Of a stretch of 64,000 bases of DNA, positions 33,922 through 42,477 are shown one piece after another. The stretch is from Streptomyces chryseus. GTDB taxonomy: Bacteria; Actinomycetota; Actinomycetes; Streptomycetales; Streptomycetaceae. Where the stretch lies: assembly GCF_014650755.1 (NCBI RefSeq), contig NZ_BMVO01000018.1:62001-126000 (forward strand), written 5' to 3'. Position numbers and translations under genes: made by a program. The number at the start of each line of letters is the position of its first letter. Positions within the stretch are counted from its first letter, which is position 1. The notes below the pieces were generated by a model. That model ran no database searches. It was not told where the DNA came from and saw only the letters and a list, made by a program, of their open reading frames with translations.

Positions 33922-35721
33922 ATGGCCGTCAACCTGGTCAATGTCGAGGCAGTCAGCAAGGTGTACGGCACCCGTGCCCTGCTCGACGGCGTGTCCCTCG
34001 GCGTGTCGGAGGGCGACCGGATCGGCGTCGTCGGCCGTAACGGCGACGGCAAGACGACCCTCATCCGGATGCTCGCCAAGCTGGAGGAGGCCGACAGCGG
34101 CCGCATCACGCACAGCGGCGGCCTGCGCTTGGGCGTCCTCACGCAGCACGACTCGCTCGACCCCGCCGCGACCGTCCGCCAGGAGATCATCGGCGACCTC
34201 GCGGACCACGAGTGGGCCGGCACCGCCAAGATCCGCGACGTACTGAACGGCCTCTTCGGCGGCCTCAGCCTGCCCGGGTTCGAGCACGGGCTCGAAACGG
34301 TCATCGGGCCGCTGTCCGGCGGTGAGCGCCGCCGCATCGCGCTCGCCAAGCTGCTCATCGAGGAACCGGACCTGCTGGTCCTCGACGAGCCGACCAACCA
34401 CCTCGACGTCGAGGGCATCGCCTGGCTGGCCCAGCACCTCCAGGCCCGCCGCTCCGCCCTCGTCTGCGTCACCCACGACCGCTGGTTCCTCGACCAGGTC
34501 TGCACCCGCATGTGGGACGTGCAGCGCGGCGCCGTCCACGAGTACGAGGGCGGTTACTCCGACTACGTCTTCGCCCGCGCCGAGCGCGAGCGCATCGCCG
34601 CGACCGAGGAGACCAAGCGGCAGAACCTGGTCCGCAAGGAGCTGGCGTGGCTGCGCCGCGGCGCCCCCGCCCGTACGTCCAAGCCGCGCTTCCGCGTCGA
34701 GGCGGCCAACGAGCTGATCGCCGACGTGCCGCCGCCGCGCGACACCTCCGAGCTGATGAAGTTCGCCAACTCGCGCCTCGGCAAGACGGTCTTCGACCTG
34801 GAGGACGTCACCGTCCAGGCCGGGCCCAAGGTGCTGCTCCAGCACCTGACCTGGCAGCTCGGGCCCGGCGACCGCGTCGGACTCGTGGGGGTGAACGGCG
34901 CGGGCAAGACGTCGCTGCTGCGCGCCCTGGCCGACGCGGCACGCACGCAGGGCGACGCCCAGCCGGTCGCCGGCAAGGTCGTCGTCGGCCGGACCGTGAA
35001 GCTCGCGTACCTCTCGCAGGAGGTCGGCGAGCTCGACCCGAAGCTGCGCGTGCTGGAAGCCGTCCAGCGCGTACGGGACCGGGTGGACCTCGGTACGGGC
35101 CGCGAGATGACGGCGGGGCAGCTGTGCGAGCAGTTCGGGTTCAGCAAGGAGAAGCAGTGGACGCCGGTCGGTGACCTGTCCGGCGGTGAGCGGCGGCGGC
35201 TGCAGATCCTGCGGCTGCTGATGGACGAGCCCAATGTGCTGTTCCTGGACGAGCCGACCAACGACCTTGACATCGAGACGCTGACGCAGCTCGAAGACCT
35301 GCTGGACGGCTGGCCCGGATCGATGATCGTCATCTCGCACGACCGGTTCTTCATCGAGCGCACCACGGACAAGGTGTACGCGCTGCTGGGCGACCGGACG
35401 CTGCGCAACCTGCCGCGCGGCATCGACGAGTACCTGGAGCGCAGGCAGCAGGCGGTCGAGGCCGCCGCCCCGGCGCCCGCCGCCGCCGCGCCCGCCAAGA
35501 AGAAGGCGTCCGGCGACACGCGTGCCGCCCAGAAGGAGATGCAGAAGATCGAGCGCCAGCTCGGCAAGCTCTCCGACAAGGAGACCAAGCTGCACGCCCA
35601 AATTGCGGACAACGCCACCGACTTCGAGAAGGTGGCCCTGCTCGACGCCGAACTGCGCGAACTCGTCGCCGGGCGCGACGAGCTGGAGATGCGCTGGATG
35701 GAACTCGCCGAAGACGCGTAG
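33922..35721 (+). CDS. ABC-F family ATP-binding protein
   Basis: 599 aa with two ATPase domains and no membrane segments. Domain 1: GRNGDGKTTLI, LSGGERRRIALAK, LLVLDEPTNHLDV. Domain 2: GVNGAGKTSLL, LSGGERRRLQILR, VLFLDEPTNDLD. Between them is the charged linker ERERIAATEETKRQNLVRKE with RGAPARTSKPRFR, and the C-terminus has a coiled coil (QKEMQKIERQLGKLSDKETK). This fits a Uup-like ABC-F translation factor acting on the ribosome. Antibiotic resistance cannot be asserted. Confidence 0.92.
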   Translation: MAVNLVNVEAVSKVYGTRALLDGVSLGVSEGDRIGVVGRNGDGKTTLIRMLAKLEEADSGRITHSGGLRLGVLTQHDSLDPAATVRQEIIGDLADHEWAGTAKIRDVLNGLFGGLSLPGFEHGLETVIGPLSGGERRRIALAKLLIEEPDLLVLDEPTNHLDVEGIAWLAQHLQARRSALVCVTHDRWFLDQVCTRMWDVQRGAVHEYEGGYSDYVFARAERERIAATEETKRQNLVRKELAWLRRGAPARTSKPRFRVEAANELIADVPPPRDTSELMKFANSRLGKTVFDLEDVTVQAGPKVLLQHLTWQLGPGDRVGLVGVNGAGKTSLLRALADAARTQGDAQPVAGKVVVGRTVKLAYLSQEVGELDPKLRVLEAVQRVRDRVDLGTGREMTAGQLCEQFGFSKEKQWTPVGDLSGGERRRLQILRLLMDEPNVLFLDEPTNDLDIETLTQLEDLLDGWPGSMIVISHDRFFIERTTDKVYALLGDRTLRNLPRGIDEYLERRQQAVEAAAPAPAAAAPAKKKASGDTRAAQKEMQKIERQLGKLSDKETKLHAQIADNATDFEKVALLDAELRELVAGRDELEMRWMELAEDA

Positions 35722-35754
35722 CAGATGCGCGACGCCGAATAACGAGCGCGTCAC

Positions 35755-35792
35755 GGCCCGGTCCTCCCTTGGGAACAGGGGCGGACCGGGCC
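35755..35792 (+). terminator. Hairpin terminator after the ABC-F gene
   Basis: GGCCCGGTCC (35755-35764) pairs perfectly with GGACCGGGCC (35783-35792) with an 18-base loop. Confidence 0.7.
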
Positions 35793-35951
35793 CTCGTGCA
35801 CAGGGGCCCAAGTGATAGAAAGAAGCCCCGCTCGACTGTCGTAGAACTGCGGGGCCCAAGCCCGATTCGCTCCTTTCCGGGGGAGTTACGCCGCCCGGAA
35901 TTGCGGGGGAGACCGAACGGGCGGCGGTCTCGTGTGAAGAGGTAAGCGCTG

Positions 35952-37769
35952 ATGTCTCAGCCGCCCAACCAGCCGCCGCAGGGCGGCTTCGGAGCCCCCC
36001 AGGACCCCCGGCAGCAGCCGCCCCAGCCGCCTGCCCAGCCGCCGCAGGCGCCCCCGGCCCCGCCGGCCGCGCCGCCGCAGCAGCCCCCGGCGCAGCCCGG
36101 ATACGGCTACCCGCAGGCGCCCCAGCAGGCGCCGCAGCAGGGATACGGCTACCCGGGCCAGCCGGGTCAACAGCCCGGCCAGGCGGGCCCGTACGGCCAG
36201 CAGCCCGGTCCGTACGGTCAGCAGCCCGGCCCCTACGGTCAGCAGCCCGGCCCGTACGGCCAGCAGCAGCCCGGTCCTTACGGCGGCTACCCGGGCGCGC
36301 CCGCGCCGGGCGGCAGCGGCGGCGGCGGCTTCAAGGGCAAGCCGGCGGTCATCATCGGCGCGGCGCTCGCCGCGGCCCTCGTCGTCGGGGGCGGCATCTA
36401 CATCGCCACCAGCGGCGACGACGGCGGCAAGAAGAAGCGGCCCGTCGCCGGCGGCACCCACGACAACAAGGGCGGCCTGCCGACCGGCGACACGGACACC
36501 GGCGGCGATCCGGCCGGCGACCGCGACGCGGGCGACGACCTCAACGCCGGGCGCCAGTCGGGCGAGTCGAAGGTCCTGTGGCTCCAGAAGAACGACGTGG
36601 ACCTGCCGCGCAACGGCTCCGACGTGTACGGGCCGTGGTTCACCGACGGCCTCGTCGTCAAGGCGATGTACAAGAAGGTCGCCGCGTACAACACCACCGA
36701 CGGCAAGGAGAAGTGGAGCCTTCCGCTCTCCACCGAGATCTGCGCGGCGCCCGTCAGGGCCGCCGACGACGGCAAGATCGTCATCGGGGTCAAGAACGGC
36801 ACCACCGACAAGGCCAAGTGCAGCGAGCTGCAGATGGTCGACCTCAAGACCGGAAAGGCGGGCTGGAAGGCCGAGGTGAAGAAGGAGGGGGCGTTCGACC
36901 TCCTCTCCGACATCACGATCGCCATCAGCGGCAACACCGTCACCGCCGGACGCACCGGCCACTCCACCGCCTTCAGCATGAAGGACGGCAAGGTGTTGTG
37001 GGGCAAGCTCCCCGGTGAGTGCCAGCCGTACGCCTTCACCAGCAGCGCCAAGCTGATCTCCGCCGCCGCGTGCTCCACCGGCGAGGCCGCCAGGAACCAC
37101 GAGCGGATCCAGGAGCACGACCCGGCCACCGGCAAGGTCAAGTGGAGCTACCCGCTGGCCAAGGGCTGGCAGGTCGACAAGGTCTACTCCGTCTCCCCGC
37201 TCGTCGTGTCGGTGCAGGAGCGCGAGAAGAAGACCTGGAGCGTCATCGCCCTGACCGACAAGGGCAAGCTGCGTGCGGAGATCGACGGCGGCAAGGACAA
37301 GTTCCAGCCCCGCTGCGGCGGCACCTTCGTCATCTTCGGCCGGAACCTCGAAGGCTGCACCGGTGTCGCCGCCGACGCGAACTCCTTCTACATGGCGACC
37401 GCCGAGAAGACGAGCGGCCTGGAGCGCAGCAACGAGGTCGTCGCCTTCGACCTCGACACCGGCAAGCCCAAGTGGCGCTCCGAGGGCGAGCGGGCCATGA
37501 TGCCGCTGAAGATGGAGGGCGGCGACGTCCTGGTCCACATGGAGGCGTCGTACGACAAGGGCGGCGCACTCGCGACCATCGCCCCGTCGGGCGGCAAGCC
37601 CAAGACGCTGCTCCAGAACCCGCAGTCGACCGCCGAGATCGAGAACGGCTTCTTCTCGACGAAGGTCGCCTACGAGGACGGCCGACTGTACGTCGTCGCC
37701 TCCCGGGTCAGCGCCACCAACGACGAGGAGGAGAAGGAGACGAAGACCATGATGGTCTTCGGCAAGTGA
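35952..37769 (+). CDS. Membrane-anchored PQQ-like beta-propeller protein (paralogue 1)
   Basis: 605 aa. The first ~115 residues are Pro/Gln/Gly/Tyr-rich and contain tandem GPYGQQP repeats. One membrane helix follows (KPAVIIGAALAAALVVGGGI), then an Asp/Gly linker and an extracellular domain of about 420 residues. This holds PQQ-type blade motifs (VAAYNTTDGKEKWSLPL; MVDLKTGKAGWKAEV; VVAFDLDTGKPKWRSE). Paired Cys (EICAAPV, KAKCSELQ, GECQPY, RCGG, EGCTG) suggest disulfides. The layout resembles the sensor part of propeller-type Ser/Thr kinases without the kinase. Ligand and role are unknown. The next gene is a paralogue. Confidence 0.85.
   Translation: MSQPPNQPPQGGFGAPQDPRQQPPQPPAQPPQAPPAPPAAPPQQPPAQPGYGYPQAPQQAPQQGYGYPGQPGQQPGQAGPYGQQPGPYGQQPGPYGQQPGPYGQQQPGPYGGYPGAPAPGGSGGGGFKGKPAVIIGAALAAALVVGGGIYIATSGDDGGKKKRPVAGGTHDNKGGLPTGDTDTGGDPAGDRDAGDDLNAGRQSGESKVLWLQKNDVDLPRNGSDVYGPWFTDGLVVKAMYKKVAAYNTTDGKEKWSLPLSTEICAAPVRAADDGKIVIGVKNGTTDKAKCSELQMVDLKTGKAGWKAEVKKEGAFDLLSDITIAISGNTVTAGRTGHSTAFSMKDGKVLWGKLPGECQPYAFTSSAKLISAAACSTGEAARNHERIQEHDPATGKVKWSYPLAKGWQVDKVYSVSPLVVSVQEREKKTWSVIALTDKGKLRAEIDGGKDKFQPRCGGTFVIFGRNLEGCTGVAADANSFYMATAEKTSGLERSNEVVAFDLDTGKPKWRSEGERAMMPLKMEGGDVLVHMEASYDKGGALATIAPSGGKPKTLLQNPQSTAEIENGFFSTKVAYEDGRLYVVASRVSATNDEEEKETKTMMVFGK
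36186..36272 (+). repeat. 21-bp tandem repeat coding for GPYGQQP
   Basis: Four in-frame units (36186, 36207, 36228, 36249), the last with an extra CAG, then a partial fifth. It extends the Pro/Gln-rich cytoplasmic region of the beta-propeller protein and is likely to vary in copy number. Confidence 0.85.
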
Positions 37770-37837
37770 CGGCCGGTGCCTGAGTTCCGGGTCTTCCCCC
37801 TCGTCTTCGACTCCCCATCTTCCGAGGTACGCACGCC

Positions 37838-39580
37838 ATGACGCAGCCACCGCCCCCGCCGCCGAACGAGCCCCCGCAGGGCGGGTTCGGCGCTCCGACG
37901 CCCCCGCCCGCGGGCGGCTTCGGCGCTCCGACCCCGCTCCCGCCCACCGGTCAGCCCGGCTACGGCTACCCGCAGACGCCCCCGGGGCCGCCGCCCCAAC
38001 AGCCGGGCTACGGCTACCCCGCCCAGCCCGGTCAGCAGCCCGGCTACGGCTACCCGGGTCAGCCAGGCCCGTACGGGCAGCAGCAACAGCCGCCGTACGG
38101 CTACCCGCAGGGCATGCCTCCGCAGGGCGGCGGCGGTGGGAAGAAGCTCAACAGCACCACCGCCATCGTCGTCGCGGCGGTCGTCGCGGTGGCGGTGATC
38201 GTCGGCGGCGGCGTCTGGTACGCGTCCGGCGACGACCAGGGCGGCAAGGACGACCCGGCCCGCAACTCCTCCGCGGGAGCGACCGGCGGAGGCGGTGGCG
38301 GCGACGCCAAGCCCGCCCCCGACGGCGCGGGCAAGGAGGAGAAGCCCTCCGACGCCAACGCGAAGGTGCTGTTCCAGCTGCCCGCGCCGAAGGTGACCGA
38401 GTCGGTGGCCGGCGTCCACGGCTCCTGGATCACCGACAAGGCGTACGTCAAGAGCGGCCTCAACGAGGTCGTGGGCCGTGACCTGGACAAGGGCACGGAG
38501 CTGTGGACGGTCCCGCTGCCCGGCGAGGTCTGCGCGGCCTCGCCGCACGTCACCAAGGACAACAAGACCGCGGTTCTCTTCGCGGGACCGATGCCCTCGG
38601 GAGCGACGTACTCGCCGTGCACCGAGGTCGGCGTCATCGACATCGACGCGGGCAAGCTGCTGTGGCAGAAGTCGGTCAAGGACGGCGACGACAAGATCAT
38701 CTTCAGTGAGATCACCATCGGCGGCGACGCGGTCGGCGTGGGCGGCACCCGGGGCGGCGCGGCCTTCGACGTCGCCACCGGCAAGGTCCGCTGGCAGCCC
38801 AAGCCCAACGCGGAGCAGTGCCGCGACGTCGGCTACGCCGGCGGCGAGGCGCTCGCCACCGTGCGCAGCTGCGGGTCGGTCAGCACCCCGCAGCTCTCGA
38901 TCGAGTACCTGAACCCGAAGACCGGGGCGCCGCTGTCGAAGTACAAGATGCCCAGCGGTGTGGACCAGGCGAGCATCGTCTCCACCAAGCCGCTGGTCGC
39001 GGCCGCCGACGTCGGTGACACCGCGGGCGACGGCAGCGGCGTGTCCGACTTCTTCTCGATCGACGAGAAGACCGGCACGCTGCGCGCCAGGATCGCGGCC
39101 GACGCCGAGAAGTACGCGCCGAGGTGCCGGGACACCGAAGGGTGCACCAAGGTCGTCGTCGGCAACGGCCGGATCTACGTGCCGACCGAGGAGCACGAGG
39201 GCGGCAGCGAGGGCGGCCGCACGAACGAGATCGTCTCCTTCGACCTCGCGACCGGCAAGCTCACCAGCGACCGGGCCGACGCGGGCGACCGCTACACGAT
39301 GCACCCGGTCCGGATGGACGGCGGCAACGTCATCGCGTACAAGTACCCGCCGTACGACAAGGGCGGCCAGGTGGTGAGCGTCAACGGCGGTTCCATGGAG
39401 CAGACGCTGCTGCTCGAGGCCCCGGCCGACCGGGCGGTCCGCGAGGTGGCGACGAGCTTCACCGTGGACTCCGCCGAGTTCCGTTACGCCGACGGGCGGC
39501 TGTTCATGGCGACGCGCCTGATGAGCCAGGAGCGCGCCGGGATCAAGCGCTACCTCGCGATCGGCTTCGGCGCGCGCTGA
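37838..39580 (+). CDS. Membrane-anchored PQQ-like beta-propeller protein (paralogue 2)
   Basis: 580 aa, with the same design as the preceding gene. It starts MTQPPPPPPNEPPQGGFGAP, shares QPGYGYP repeats, has one membrane helix (TTAIVVAAVVAVAVIVGGGV), and an extracellular propeller (GRDLDKGTELWTVPLPGEVC; VIDIDAGKLLWQKSV; AFDVATGKVRWQPK; FDLATGKL). The Cys pairs align with those of paralogue 1 (GEVCAAS, CRDTEGC). The 68-bp spacing suggests an operon. The propellers have diverged far more than the overall layout, so duplication is old or each binds a different partner. Confidence 0.85.
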   Translation: MTQPPPPPPNEPPQGGFGAPTPPPAGGFGAPTPLPPTGQPGYGYPQTPPGPPPQQPGYGYPAQPGQQPGYGYPGQPGPYGQQQQPPYGYPQGMPPQGGGGGKKLNSTTAIVVAAVVAVAVIVGGGVWYASGDDQGGKDDPARNSSAGATGGGGGGDAKPAPDGAGKEEKPSDANAKVLFQLPAPKVTESVAGVHGSWITDKAYVKSGLNEVVGRDLDKGTELWTVPLPGEVCAASPHVTKDNKTAVLFAGPMPSGATYSPCTEVGVIDIDAGKLLWQKSVKDGDDKIIFSEITIGGDAVGVGGTRGGAAFDVATGKVRWQPKPNAEQCRDVGYAGGEALATVRSCGSVSTPQLSIEYLNPKTGAPLSKYKMPSGVDQASIVSTKPLVAAADVGDTAGDGSGVSDFFSIDEKTGTLRARIAADAEKYAPRCRDTEGCTKVVVGNGRIYVPTEEHEGGSEGGRTNEIVSFDLATGKLTSDRADAGDRYTMHPVRMDGGNVIAYKYPPYDKGGQVVSVNGGSMEQTLLLEAPADRAVREVATSFTVDSAEFRYADGRLFMATRLMSQERAGIKRYLAIGFGAR

Positions 39581-39603
39581 CGCGTCCGGCGCACGGGTCG
39601 CAC

Positions 39604-39640
39604 CGGCCCCGGCAGTGGCTTCCCGCCACTGCCGGGGCCG
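39604..39640 (+). terminator. Strong hairpin terminator after the beta-propeller pair
   Basis: A perfect 15-bp stem: CGGCCCCGGCAGTGG pairs with CCACTGCCGGGGCCG, loop CTTCCCG, followed by TCCCTTTCTC. Confidence 0.85.
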
Positions 39641-39808
39641 TCCCTTTCTCATACCGACCCGGCAAGTAGTCCTGAATCGCGTGGAATTCGACAATCCGAG
39701 GGGCTTCTTACCAGTAAGGGGCGCGCAACCTCGAACAAGCGTGTAGCTTGCCGGGTCAGGAGGGCCGGGGGGCCAGCTCCACGGGCAGGGCTTATGGGGG
39801 GTTTGGCT

Positions 39809-40480
39809 ATGGGCGTGCGGCTCATGGTGGTCGACGACCACCGATTGCTCGCCGAGGCGCTCGCTTCGGCGCTCAAGCTGCGCGGGCACCGGGTGCTCGC
39901 GGCGGCCGCCCCGACCTCGGGGGCGGCGGAACTGGTCGTCAGCCGGTCGCCGGAGGTCTGCCTCTTCGGTACGGCGACCCCCGCCGACGAGGGGGTGTTC
40001 GACCCGATCGTCCGGATCAAGCGCGAACGGCCGCAGGTGGCCGTCGTCGTGCTCGGCCCGGTGCCCAGCCCGCGCGGCATCGCCGCCGCGTTCGCCGCCG
40101 GGGCGTCCGGGTACGTACGCCACGACGAGCGCATCGAGGGGGTCGAGCGCGCGATGGTGAAGGCACGCGCCGGGGAGGCCGCTGCGGCGCCGCAGCTCCT
40201 CCAGGGCGCGTTCGCCGAGTTGCTGAACCCGGCGGCGCAGCCCGACGACGAGGGCCGACGGCTGCTGCGGCTGCTGACGCCGCGCGAGGTCGAGGTCCTG
40301 ATGCGGGTCGCGGACGGCGAGGACACCCGGCTGATCGCGGCCGGCATGGGCATCGCGCCGAGTACCGCGCGGACGCACGTCCAGCGGGTCCTGATGAAGC
40401 TCGGCGTCGGCTCCCGCCTGGAGGCGGCGGCCCTCGCGGCCCGCACGGGCCTGCTGGACCGGGCGGCCCCGGAACGCTGA
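39809..40480 (+). CDS. Orphan LuxR/NarL-type regulator with degenerate receiver domain
   Basis: 223 aa from ATG 39809, preceded by GGGGGGT 6 bp away; ATG 39794 is an alternative. The receiver keeps the acidic pair (VVDDHRLLAEAL). The phosphoacceptor Asp position reads PEVCLFGTATP (Gly instead of Asp), the Thr position reads VVVLGPVPS, and the Lys position reads GASGYVRHDER. All three phosphorylation residues are therefore replaced. The C-terminal HTH is intact: LTPREVEVLMRVADGEDTRL and TARTHVQRVLMKLGVGSRLE. No histidine kinase is nearby. It probably works independently of phosphorylation. Confidence 0.88.
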   Translation: MGVRLMVVDDHRLLAEALASALKLRGHRVLAAAAPTSGAAELVVSRSPEVCLFGTATPADEGVFDPIVRIKRERPQVAVVVLGPVPSPRGIAAAFAAGASGYVRHDERIEGVERAMVKARAGEAAAAPQLLQGAFAELLNPAAQPDDEGRRLLRLLTPREVEVLMRVADGEDTRLIAAGMGIAPSTARTHVQRVLMKLGVGSRLEAAALAARTGLLDRAAPER

Positions 40481-40762
40481 GAGCGCCGAGCTCCGTCCCC
40501 GGGCGCCCCCGATGCGGGGGGGAGCGCGCGGGCAAGGAGCCCGCGGGCACTTCCTACTCGGCCGGCCCGGCCGTCGGCGGGGCCAGGGGCCGCAGCTTCA
40601 GCCAGACCAGGTCGGACGCCGTTACTGACCACTCCCTTCGGAGGGGAGGGCGCGGTTGTCCAGCCTGGCGGCAGCATGGGTTGGCGTGCTTCTGAGCCGC
40701 GAGTAGCTGGTGGGCGAGGTGTTTCGAGCCTGGCAACAATGACATGCAGAAGGAGTACGGGA
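40481..40762. other. Gene-free stretch between the LuxR gene and the IS remnant
   Basis: Contains small inverted repeats (for example CTCCCTTCGGAGGG near 40632) and no frame with a recognisable protein. It may include further decayed mobile-element sequence. Confidence 0.4.
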
Positions 40763-40800
40763 CTTGACGAGCTCACCCGGCTGAACCCGGGAGATTCCCT
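40763..40800 (-). mobile_element. Right-end hairpin of an IS200/IS605-type element
   Basis: On the minus strand the segment reads GAGGGAATCTCCCGGG, TTCAG, CCGGGTGAG, CTCGTCAAG. This is the form of IS605 right ends (GGAATCCCC-hairpin-GGAGGATGTCAA), which also encode the 3' end of the omega RNA. The stem is CCCGG/CCGGG with a 6-base loop. It lies downstream of the tnpB remnant in the correct orientation. Confidence 0.55.
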
Positions 40801-40827
40801 CAGCTACCGTAGGTCGCTGACTGGGCT

Positions 40828-41343
40828 TCACGCGTCCGCCTCCGCCCGGGTGGCGGGACTCGACGCCGATGGGCGCCTGCGCGTGCTGTTGGTAACCGAG
40901 CCGCCCGTCCGGCGGGCTCGGGCCTCGATCACGTGCCAGCCGGTGCCGTTCCGCGTGATTGTGGCGTTGCGGATTGCGGGGGCCCAGTGGCGGCCGGTTT
41001 TGCGCACCTCGACCGCTTGTCCCGGCAGCGGTACCGACAGTCCGTGACTGCGCTTCTCGAATGCCGGGAAACGGGCCGTGAGCTGGGGGTTGAAAAAGTT
41101 CTCGTACACCCGGTCCAGGCGCTGGAGGATTTGCTGGCCTGCCTGCGCGGGCAGCTCGGCGAGCCAAGCGAGATCAGCTTCGCTTCGGGCAGCGGTCAAG
41201 TACCGGCACTGCTCGACCGCCCGGAGCGTGTCTGCCTTCACGCGGTGGACCGTAGCGCTGGCGGGCCGGAGTAGTCCGGCGTTCCGCCACTCATTCACTC
41301 GCAAATGCTCGATTGGGTAGCATCTGTACCTTTTGGTCGGCAC
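40828..41343 (-). pseudogene. tnpB: TnpB (IS200/IS605 OrfB) remnant, N-terminal part only
   Basis: 171 codons. The start MPTKRYRCYPIEHL matches the 'RYRxYPT' start of TnpB. The core LTAARSEADLAWLAELPAQA, GQQILQRLDRVYENFF and FPAFEKRS is the typical 'L..vp.q.Lqqal..Ld.ay.nFF...a.fP.fKkk' segment, followed by RNATITRNGTGWHVIE. After that the sequence loses similarity. The RuvC catalytic Asp/Glu motifs and the zinc finger are missing, where a full protein has about 380 residues. There also appear to be small deletions in the first helix. It is inactive as a nuclease or transposition accessory. It lies on the strand opposite to the gal operon, directly upstream of it. Confidence 0.75.
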
Positions 41344-41430
41344 TCACGTTGTTGATCGGCGTTGACGCTGCCGTTGGGTCATGGTTGATTGTGTTCGGTT
41401 ATGTTGGATGCGGTGGTGAGGAGCCTGCCG
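41344..41430 (+). promoter_or_regulatory. galTEK promoter region with GTTGA-type direct repeats
   Basis: The 87 bp before galT are unusually T/G-rich for this genome and hold repeated GTTGA/GTTGG/GTTCGG units (GTTGTTGATC, GTTGAC, GGTTGATT, GTTCGG, ATGTTGG). Streptomyces galP1 is known to use an operator of short direct repeats; I did not compare this with the published sequence. GAGGAG at 41418-41423 is the galT ribosome site. Confidence 0.45.
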
Positions 41431-42477
41431 GTGAAGAAGACGTCGACGCGGCTGGCCGACGGTCGCGAGCTGCTCTACTACGACTCCCGCGACGACGCCG
41501 TGCGCGACGCCGTGGATCCGCGGCCGCTCGACCCGGTCGCCACCACCTCGCAGATCCGTTGCGACCCGCTCCTCGGCGACCGCGTCGCCGTCGCCTCGCA
41601 CCGACAGGCCCGCACCTACCACCCGCCCGCCGACGAGTGCCCGCTGTGCCCGTCGCGCGACGGGAGGCACAGCGAGATCCCGGCCGCCTCCTACGACGTG
41701 GCCGTCTTCGAGAACCGCTTCCCCTCGCTGGCCGGCGACGCCGGGCGCTGCGAGGTGGTCTGCTTCACCTCCGACCACGACGCCTCCTTCGCCGACCTCA
41801 CCGAGGAGCAGGCGGGCCTCGTGCTGGAGGCGTGGACCGACCGGACGGCGGAGCTGGCCGGGCTGCCCGGGGTCCGGCAGGTGTTCTGCTTCGAGAACCG
41901 GGGCGCGGAGATCGGCGTCACCCTCGGCCACCCGCACGGCCAGATCTACGCCTACCCCTTCGTCACCCCGCGCACGGACCTGATGCTCCGCTCGGTGGCC
42001 GCGCACCTCGCGCGGACCGGCCGCAACCTCTTCGACGACGTCGTGGCCCGCGAGCGCGCCGAGGGCGCCCGGGTGGTCCTGGAGGGCGAGCACTGGGTGG
42101 CCTTCGTGCCGTACGCCGCGCACTGGCCGTACGAGGTGCACCTCTACCCCAAGCGGCGCGTCCGCGACCTGCGGGAGCTCGGCGACGCGGCGCGCACAGA
42201 GTTCCCACAGGTCTATCTGGAACTGTTGCGCAGGTTCGACCGGATCTTCGGTCCAGGTGAGCCGCCGACGCCGTACATCTCCGCCTGGCACCAGGCACCG
42301 TTCGGGCCGTCGGACTTCGCACCCGAGTTCGCCCTGCACCTCGAGCTCTTCACCGTCCGACGGACTTCGGGAAAGCTGAAGTTTCTCGCGGGTTCCGAAT
42401 CCGGCATGAATGTGTTCATCAACGATGTGCCGCCGGAGACCGCGGCCGCGCGACTGCGAGAGGTAGCGAGCGAGTGA
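41431..42477 (+). CDS. galT: Galactose-1-phosphate uridylyltransferase
   Basis: 348 aa from the GTG at 41431, chosen for GAGGAG 7 bp upstream; an ATG at 41401 lacks a site. The active-site motif is [16 protein letters not shown] (H-P-H, nucleophile His). The metal Cys pair ECPLCPSR lies near residue 70, and FENRFPSL and CFENRGAE are family blocks. It exchanges UDP-glucose and galactose-1-phosphate in the Leloir pathway. It is the first gene of galT-galE-galK, overlapping galE by GTGA. Confidence 0.96.
   Translation: MKKTSTRLADGRELLYYDSRDDAVRDAVDPRPLDPVATTSQIRCDPLLGDRVAVASHRQARTYHPPADECPLCPSRDGRHSEIPAASYDVAVFENRFPSLAGDAGRCEVVCFTSDHDASFADLTEEQAGLVLEAWTDRTAELAGLPGVRQVFCFENRGAEIGVTLGHPHGQIYAYPFVTPRTDLMLRSVAAHLARTGRNLFDDVVARERAEGARVVLEGEHWVAFVPYAAHWPYEVHLYPKRRVRDLRELGDAARTEFPQVYLELLRRFDRIFGPGEPPTPYISAWHQAPFGPSDFAPEFALHLELFTVRRTSGKLKFLAGSESGMNVFINDVPPETAAARLREVASE

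Noticed and set aside
32440-35859. A 1139-codon open frame on the minus strand across the acyltransferase and ABC-F genes
   Set aside because: Same reason: it spans two unrelated genes and has no recognisable domain.
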